Shown here: positions 57,600 to 64,000 of the stretch, one piece after another
Position numbering within the stretch: the stretch's first letter is position 1
Layout: each line of letters opens with the position of its first letter
Origin: Rhizophagus clarus
Taxonomy: Eukaryota; Glomeromycota; Glomeromycetes; Glomerales; Glomeraceae
DNA: 64,000 nucleotides
NCBI GenBank assembly: GCA_015698045.1
Contig: BLAL01000074.1
Location: 1-64,000 of the forward strand
Direction: 5' to 3'
The notes under the pieces: generated by a model
Databases searched by the model: none
What the model saw: the letters and a program-made list of their open reading frames with translations, nothing else
What the model was told of the DNA's origin: nothing
Translations under genes and position numbers: made by a program

Positions 57600-60500
57600 G
57601 AATTAAAATTATGTTGATTGTCTAGTATCTGGTGTTAAGCAGAATTCCTATTTTATGATAAAAATAATTAGTAAAATTCGACAAATAAAAAATAAATTAT
57701 TCACTCAATAATTAACATTTACATGACAATTCGGACAAACTCAACAAGCACCATTTAACACGAGCAAGAAACTCTTCCACGTCTTTTTGTAGTGATATTC
57801 TCCATCATGGCTATGATCACAGAAACAATACTAAACGGAAAGTGGATCGAATTCAGAGTTTAAAAAATTTCTCGGGCTTAAAGCTTTCTGATTGATCTTG
57901 ATCTACGACATCATTCTAATAAAATCCAATCCAAACAAAATTAAATTGTTTTAAAAATAGAATGATGAATTTCTATAAATAATTAATATTCTCTGTTTTA
58001 TAAAAAATTTACCTGTGGTATATATTACGCGACGGTCGCGACCGCTACAGGCATCAATAGATACGCGTACGCTGCATTATATCTTTATGGTACAGTACAT
58101 TATGCTACATTTGATACATCCTAAGAAAAATAATGTCTCACATAACTTTTAATGATGGTATTAAAAACAAAAAATACCAACGTTTAACATGATTAAAACT
58201 TAGAGTTTGAAAGACAAAAAAAAAGCTAAACAAACGATATACCTCTAAAATTTAGTTCGGCAATTTTTCTTGTTGGAATAAATCGTTGTATTTAGTGAAC
58301 GTTCCAAATTCTCGATCTCCTCTTTACTTTAATACTTGTAGGACTTTGTCCTTGGTTCACTCAATATTAATCTTAATAACAACACTTGTAACAGGCTGTT
58401 CGAAGTACGAATTTCAAGATTTTAAACATTATTCTTCTTTAAGAATAGACAATATAGAAGTGAATAGAACAAATTAACAAATGTAAAACGCGTAAAACAC
58501 GTAACAGCTGCGCCTACAGTATATTGCTTCAGAAGAAAAGGCATAATCTTAGGGAAAGTACGAAATATATTATAGTGAACCTTCGATAGAGTTCTGTCAT
58601 GACATAATCGCAAGTTCGAAAGTCGCAACGCAACAATATTTCGGAGTTTAGGTATGTTGAATTGATTTACCATCTAGCACATATAATGTATGTGATGTAC
58701 GACGAATTCACGTGATTAGTTATCGATCTATATTTAATATTGCCTACCTTATTTCGGCTACCTTTTTTAACCCCCATCACCGCATCACGCGATGGAAGAG
58801 TTGAAAATATCGCGTCAATATGTTAAATGTTTCATACCTTTTATCATTAATTCATTCGTGAAATTTGATATCATCAGACAAACCATGATGCTTAATCACA
58901 ATTATATTTATTTCACATATTTTTGTTTAACCTTTAAACAAATTATCCAATTTAATCAATTTCAAAAACAAATTCATTATGATCCATGATTCGTCCAAAT
59001 CATTCGAATCAAATTTAAAATTTAATTTTTAAATAAGGTGAAGCCAGAATGAAGGATGGGAAAATAAGTTTTCATCTCAGTTATTGTACGGTTCATTCAT
59101 TATGAAAATATATTCTATAATTACTTCTATAATTACTTAGTGCAATTTAATTAAATAATTTAATTTAAGGATATAAAACGTATTATAGTTGTAACTGTAA
59201 TGTGTGGCACGAATTAACTTCAAAATTCGAGTGAACTTCAGAATCTGTCGAAATTCCTTCTTGCAGCTGATTCTGAAGAATTGATCGGGCGCGAATTAAC
59301 TTGGAAGTATTTATTCCTCAATCCTCAATATGATTATTATCTAATAGTAAAGGTAATGCATTACATATTTGTATCGTTGTGAAATTCTGAGCATGGAAAG
59401 CGAATATAATCTCAACCTGAAATACTCGCTATTCAAGGGTAGACCCATTTCGAGGCAATCACATTTGATAATAATTATTTATATCTTTTAATAAATCTCT
59501 TAGATGGAAAAGTACTTGTTGCTACAAATTTCTATAAAGAAATAAAGAATAGAAGAAACATAAAAATTTATTGAAAAAAATCAATAATCTTCTGAGATAA
59601 AACGTTATCGTTATATATCGGGTTAGTTTCCAGCAATCTCGGTTGAATGCACATCAGTTATGATTTTTTTTTTAACGGAATTAATTTAACCGAAAAGGTT
59701 TTAACAAAGTGGAAAAATTAAATTGCCATTTAAAGAAATATAATTCCAAAAGAGACTATATAATTAATTAACGTAGTAATTCATTTGGAAATGGCGTGTG
59801 AGTATACAGCATTATTTAAAAAGAGCACAATAAAAGCTCCATAATAATGTTATAAGTTAACGTAAGAATATTTTAATAGGATGCTGTAATATTAGGAGAG
59901 ATATTGTACTTGAAAAAATCTTCGCAATTTTGTAACTGAGACTTTACATTTTTTTGCAGAAATTCAATTACAAATTTAAAATCATACGGTAAATTCTCAC
60001 ATTTTACTTAGTTATAAACTGGCGGACCAATTAGTATATCCAGGATGATAAAAAAGTTATTTACTATGCTATATGTAGTAAATAACAATTACTTATTATT
60101 GATACTGTATTAAGGCTATACAACTATTTTGTGTGACTGACTAAATCGTATGCTTTTTACTAATTTCATTTTATAGAAATATAAATTGGAGAATATATTG
60201 TACCTCCCTTATTTAAATGATTTAGAAAATTTTTCGCGTTTAAATTTTAATTTTAGTATTGATCTTTCTATTGTCAATTGTCCACGAAGCGATTAAAATA
60301 ATATAATGACTAATTAAAAAAATTTATATATCAGATATATAATTTTAATTTCAACAAATTTGTTTTAGATATCGTCTTTATCATTATAACAGAAAGATTT
60401 GGGATCGTTAACGCTAAACACCGAAATTAAATAATTTGCGATTGACGTTAATCGACGATATTATTATTCAATCGGTTGATCTATAACGTTCACCTAATTC

Positions 60501-61615
60501 AACAAGCGACGATCATGTTCTGACATCGACATGGCGACACCCACCCCCCAATTTTGAAACGTGATCGACCTTCCAAATATTCAACCGTGAGTTACCCATC
60601 GCCTTCTTCACCATGTGATTCTTTTAAACTTCTCCACTATCGACAGGCTACATTCGTAACATACTGTATGCTAAATCATGTTGATCCAATTCAGCTCGAC
60701 ACGATCCAAAATTAAAAGACCTTGCAAAATTAAAACTCTATTGTATCTCTAGAAAACGAATTCAGGTTTTTGAGTTACTACTTACACACATATATATGTA
60801 CCGTATGTATATCGTTATTATCAATATTTTTATTATTTGTTTTTCTTTTTGTACTTTTGAATTGTGTTATGAAGCGAAAAAATTGTATTTGTGATGTACA
60901 AAATGTACAATGATTCGATAACAAATAAAGAATGAAGTAATTTCGTAAAAATCTTTATTTTCTTGTTATTCCGGTTTCCAAAATTTAATCGCACCTGAAT
61001 CGCATTGAAAAAAAAAATACCATATGAATAGTTTAAGATGTTCTAATATCCAAAATTTTGATCTCTCTATAATGTATTAATCTAACGAAAAATAAATTCT
61101 TTAATTGAGGAGACTCTATCTTAACAGATCATTTACAACGAGTAATTTTCAATGCAACTATACTATAAGCCTTCTCTTCTCCATCACTACGATATCTGTC
61201 TAACTCTTGAAATTTCTTCACTCTTCCTAACTATAGCATTAACAGTACTTTGAAAGGATTCGACTTTGTAGCTCATGAGACCACTTACGAACTAAATTAT
61301 ACTAGAATAACTACAAATCATTTTTTTACAATTATCCACTAATCTCCATTATCATCAGCCGATTTTATCAGAAATAGTTAACAGCAAATACATGGAATTG
61401 GAGGCTTAAATAATCGGATCAAAGTACTTCCCCAAAACATAGCGCATAGTCCCATTTATACTTCTCTTTTGGATCAGATAAGTATCCAGCAGGAATATGT
61501 TGTCTCCTCATACTAACTTGATTATAGAAATTCTGATTAATAAAATAAAATCAACATTCAATTTATTAATTGTAAAAATAAAATAAAAATATTCATGAAT
61601 CCGTACCATGCATTT
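57600..61615. other. 4-kb gene-poor intergenic region
   Basis: No supported gene. The perfect palindrome GGTCGCGACC lies near 58033 within a CpG-bearing patch. Short frames at 58286-58477 and 58792-58989 have no recognisable content. On the minus strand, 61545-61427 after an ATTAATCAG acceptor-like site encodes RRQHIPAGYLSDPKEKYKWD before a TGA, which might be a last exon of an unrecognised gene. Confidence 0.35.
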
Positions 61616-61621
61616 TATAAA

Positions 61622-61704
61622 TCCAAAATGCTCCTCAGACTAATGGACTTGTTGAAAAATTTAATCATACTTTAATAGAAGCTAACAACAAATCACATTG
61701 ACCA
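61622..61704 (+). pseudogene. Ty3/gypsy-type integrase fragment
   Basis: A short plus-strand frame reads APQTNGLVEKFNHTLIEANN, the conserved region around the catalytic Glu of LTR-retrotransposon integrases (HPQTNGxVERFNxTL). Stops lie on both sides and no LTRs are evident nearby. A relic only. Confidence 0.6.
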
Positions 61705-62319
61705 TAATTTCATCACGCATCACAACATACGCTGGTGCTAATAAGCTATCCTGCTTATTAAATTAAAGATGATCGAGCACATGTTATTTTAAAAAAATAT
61801 AGCTAAAATAAATCATTATATATCTACGAACCTATTTTAGACTTCTGTTCTTTATAATTGCATACTAGATTTACTTCGCCTCTCTCTCCAAATCCCGTGG
61901 TTATGCTTTCCAAAAAGACTTACATTCATTATTCAAAAACATCCACGATCTGAACTCTTGATTATCCACCCGTTCAGAGTGGCATTTTCAACGAATAAAT
62001 GACTTCTTGTTTTTTTTTTTTTTTGGTTTTATTTTGGTGTGGGTAAAGAAAGGTTATTGATTAAATCCTCTTCGCCTGTTAATCATTATCATTGTCTCCT
62101 GATTTGATTCTCTGTCCCGCCTGAATAGACAACATGTTATCATGGTGCTCATAATTTTCAAATTGGCAATTAATTATATCTATGCTTATAAAAGGTTTAT
62201 CTAGAAACTTTTCTGTTTTTAAGCAATAGTATATACATCTTTAAGTGAGATCTTTTCAAATATGTCAATAATATATACGTTCTAAAATTAGCAAGATAGG
62301 TTAATTCGTTAATATATCA

Positions 62320-62467
62320 TGTTTAAAATGGATGTTTCGATATTTCTACCTCTTTTTTTACGTAGGCGATTAGCGCTTGAAGTATATTTCTTTGAATTTT
62401 TTGATGGCACACCAAATATGAACTTTCAAAAATTAATTAGGAACAAGAAAACTAATTTAATCTGTTG
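62320..62467 (+). other. Short ATG frame of unknown function
   Basis: A 48-codon frame starts MFKMDVSIFLPLFLRRRLAL and includes EFFDGTPNMNFQKLIRNKKT before a stop. It lies 160 bp upstream of the duplicated segments described next and might be an exon of the same decayed gene. No family recognised. Confidence 0.25.
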
Positions 62468-62619
62468 ATTTTTAATCGGCAGTTACAGTGTTACACAAGC
62501 ATAATAGATCATATGAGGATCTAAGCCACATTTTATTATAGTACCCCTGGATTAGTTTGAAACTCGAGGTATTAAACTTTGAGCCATTGCGCGGTTGAAA
62601 CCTATAGTATAAGTATGAG

Positions 62620-63260
62620 TATACCTATTGCCTCAAGAAACACTTAGAATCACAGGAACAGTATATATAATATTTGTACGAAGTAATGGATACGAATCTG
62701 AGTTTGAGGATCTTAGAACCATGTTTCTGAATTATGCTCGACATAAAGATTCACTTCAATTCAATATTATCTGTTATGAATATTTTGGAGAAGTCCCGTA
62801 GATTTATGGTATTATTATAGAATAAAAGGTATTCGTCGTCGTCTTTTCCCATTTGTTAAATAATCCTTTAGCTATTTATTTGATCTTATGGTCTTATTGA
62901 TATACTAAAAGTTATTTTACCGTAGATATTATAGAATCAGTCGATCAGTTGGCATTAAATCAGAGATTCGAAACTCAAGAAAGCAAAAATATTAAATTTG
63001 ACCGTATGACGCTTGAAACTTGATCCATCTAATGTGGTTTACATTATAAGTGGGCCAAGATCAATGGTCAAAATTCATACTTTTCGCCTAAAGAAACACT
63101 TAGAATCACAGGAACAATATATAAAATATTTGTGCGGAAAAATGGATACGTTGAGGACCTTAGAAACCATGTAAATTGCGATCATGAAGATTTGCTTCAA
63201 TTCTGTTACGAATATCGTGGAATATCCCTTAGCGTTATGATATTAATTATTTAAAAGGTA
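62620..63260 (+). pseudogene. Duplicated coding-like segment, two diverged copies
   Basis: Two copies about 450 bp apart (near 62630-62800 and 63088-63255) share the DNA core AGAAACACTTAGAATCACAG. In the same frame both read P-x-ETLRITGTxYxIFVRxNGY, then EDLR, an HKD/HED acidic patch, LQF and CYEYxG before a stop. Protein-level conservation with DNA divergence suggests a once-coding repeat or two paralogous exons. No known domain recognised. A downstream ATG frame (63582-63848) may belong to the same locus. Confidence 0.35.
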
Positions 63261-63581
63261 TTCGCCTTCATTAAAGATTCTTTTATTGTTTATTTGTGTT
63301 TGTCTTATGACCTTAACTTTTAATCATTCATGTTTTGTTTGACCAAATATCAGCTGGACTAATCAATCTTTAAAAGAAGTACGTTGAAAATTGCGCATGA
63401 TGTAGGTTTATCTACGAAAAAATTTAACTCGTCGTGTATATTAATTTTGCGTTATATAAATCATTTTATTAATTTATAATATGACTGTTTGATTGATTTA
63501 TTAAATTCTGATTCAGCGTGATCGTTGAGAACGGAATGATGATCTTGAAATAAATGAGCTCATATCATATTCTTTCCGAGA

Positions 63582-63848
63582 ATGGTGGGAGTTCTCGGAG
63601 ATCAAAGATCACATCTCGGTGTTTATATGAAGTCAAAAAATATGATGTTTCCTGAACCTCTCAATATTAGTGCATACATTTGTATTTTGGTTGATTCAAG
63701 AGGTAAGTATCAATTAATGAAAAATGATACGATTTTGAGATTTTCTACTGAAGATTGCATCCATTTGCCATTAGGAAACTTAAATATAGAACTGGACATT
63801 TATGACATTACCTGTTCTTACTCAGAAGCTATTTCTCGTATTGTATGA
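63582..63848 (+). CDS. Hypothetical protein, 88 aa
   Basis: An ATG frame encodes MVGVLGDQRSHLGVYMKSKN and onward, ending in ISRIV. It has a mixed alpha/beta composition (YICILVDSRGKYQLMKND, LPLGNLNIELDIYDITCSYS) unlike the low-complexity frames elsewhere in the window, which favours real or recently real coding sequence. Not recognised. It could be an exon of a larger gene shared with the duplicated segments upstream. Confidence 0.35.
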   Translation: MVGVLGDQRSHLGVYMKSKNMMFPEPLNISAYICILVDSRGKYQLMKNDTILRFSTEDCIHLPLGNLNIELDIYDITCSYSEAISRIV

Positions 63849-64000
63849 TACACTTCAAATCGCAGAATTTTCTTAGTTTATGAAATCTTGAAATTATTTG
63901 ACGTTTTAATAATCATTATGTTTTTACATCACCCTTGATCCCCATTACATAATTGTGATTGTTAAAGATTTTTTCGCAAGTTTATTCTATCAATAACGTC

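Noticed and set aside
59224..59350. Open stretch ELQNLSKFLLAADSEEL, vaguely like a BTB-protein helix
   Set aside because: Too short and too weak; no BTB core or neighbouring exons.
1..64000. CRISPR arrays, bacterial operons, rRNA genes
   Set aside because: No regularly spaced direct repeats with unique spacers, no rRNA-like segments; the repeats present are eukaryotic tandem repeats and TIR elements.

Overview
The window is the left end of a nuclear chromosome of a very AT-rich fungus. It opens with about 1 kb of C-strand telomere repeat (CCCTAA, i.e. TTAGGG ends). The gene content points to an arbuscular mycorrhizal fungus close to Rhizophagus: a kinase-like gene with the N-terminal CxxC-x9-CxxC module that precedes kinases of that lineage, a myristoylatable SAM methyltransferase, decayed F-box/LRR and HMG-box genes, short GT-AG introns, and abundant TIR elements. 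The organism call is inference from family recognition; no search was run.

Layout. 1-1017 telomere; 1018-1560 CpG-bearing subtelomere; about 2-20 kb is AT-rich and built mostly of repeats: a CCCTAT run, two tandem-repeat blocks, a 2.2-kb element with a 7-bp target duplication and an unrecognised spliced gene (4885-7070), MITEs, a decayed pogo-like element (9.97-11.8 kb), two TIR-bounded elements carrying pyrimidine-tract/mini-exon arrays (11.9-13.6 and 14.6-16.25 kb), a MULE-type MITE (17.0-17.4 kb) and a broken F-box-like gene (18.6-19.5 kb). 20-24.5 kb holds DNA topoisomerase II (six exons). 24.5-30 kb is gene-poor with relics (WD40-like, HMG-box). 30.3-31.5 kb is a five-exon methyltransferase on the minus strand. 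36.4-37.7 kb is a two-exon kinase-like gene that has lost its catalytic Asp. 38.9-40.3 kb is a second broken F-box/LRR gene, followed by a 5'-truncated LINE with a 19-bp target duplication.

43.1-46.2 kb is a decayed transposon whose DDE domain resembles bacterial ISAzo13. 46-53 kb is again repeat-rich and includes two strand-asymmetric purine/pyrimidine arrays. 53.63-55.43 kb is an apparently intact pogo/Tigger-type transposon with perfect 28-bp TIRs. 55.6-56.2 kb is a small four-exon gene on the minus strand that looks like a CENP-W/Wip1 histone-fold protein, with two MluI cell-cycle boxes upstream. 57-64 kb has only relics: a Ty3/gypsy integrase scrap and a duplicated coding-like segment.

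Four genes look usable by the host: TOP2, the methyltransferase, the kinase-like gene and the CENP-W-like gene. They form no operon or pathway; TOP2 and the CENP-W candidate would both act in chromosome segregation. The most unusual material is the repeated 'polypyrimidine-AG / 25-37 nt / GTAT' modules found in four separate arrays, the 4.9-7.1 kb element with a non-recognised protein, and the ISAzo13-like eukaryotic element.
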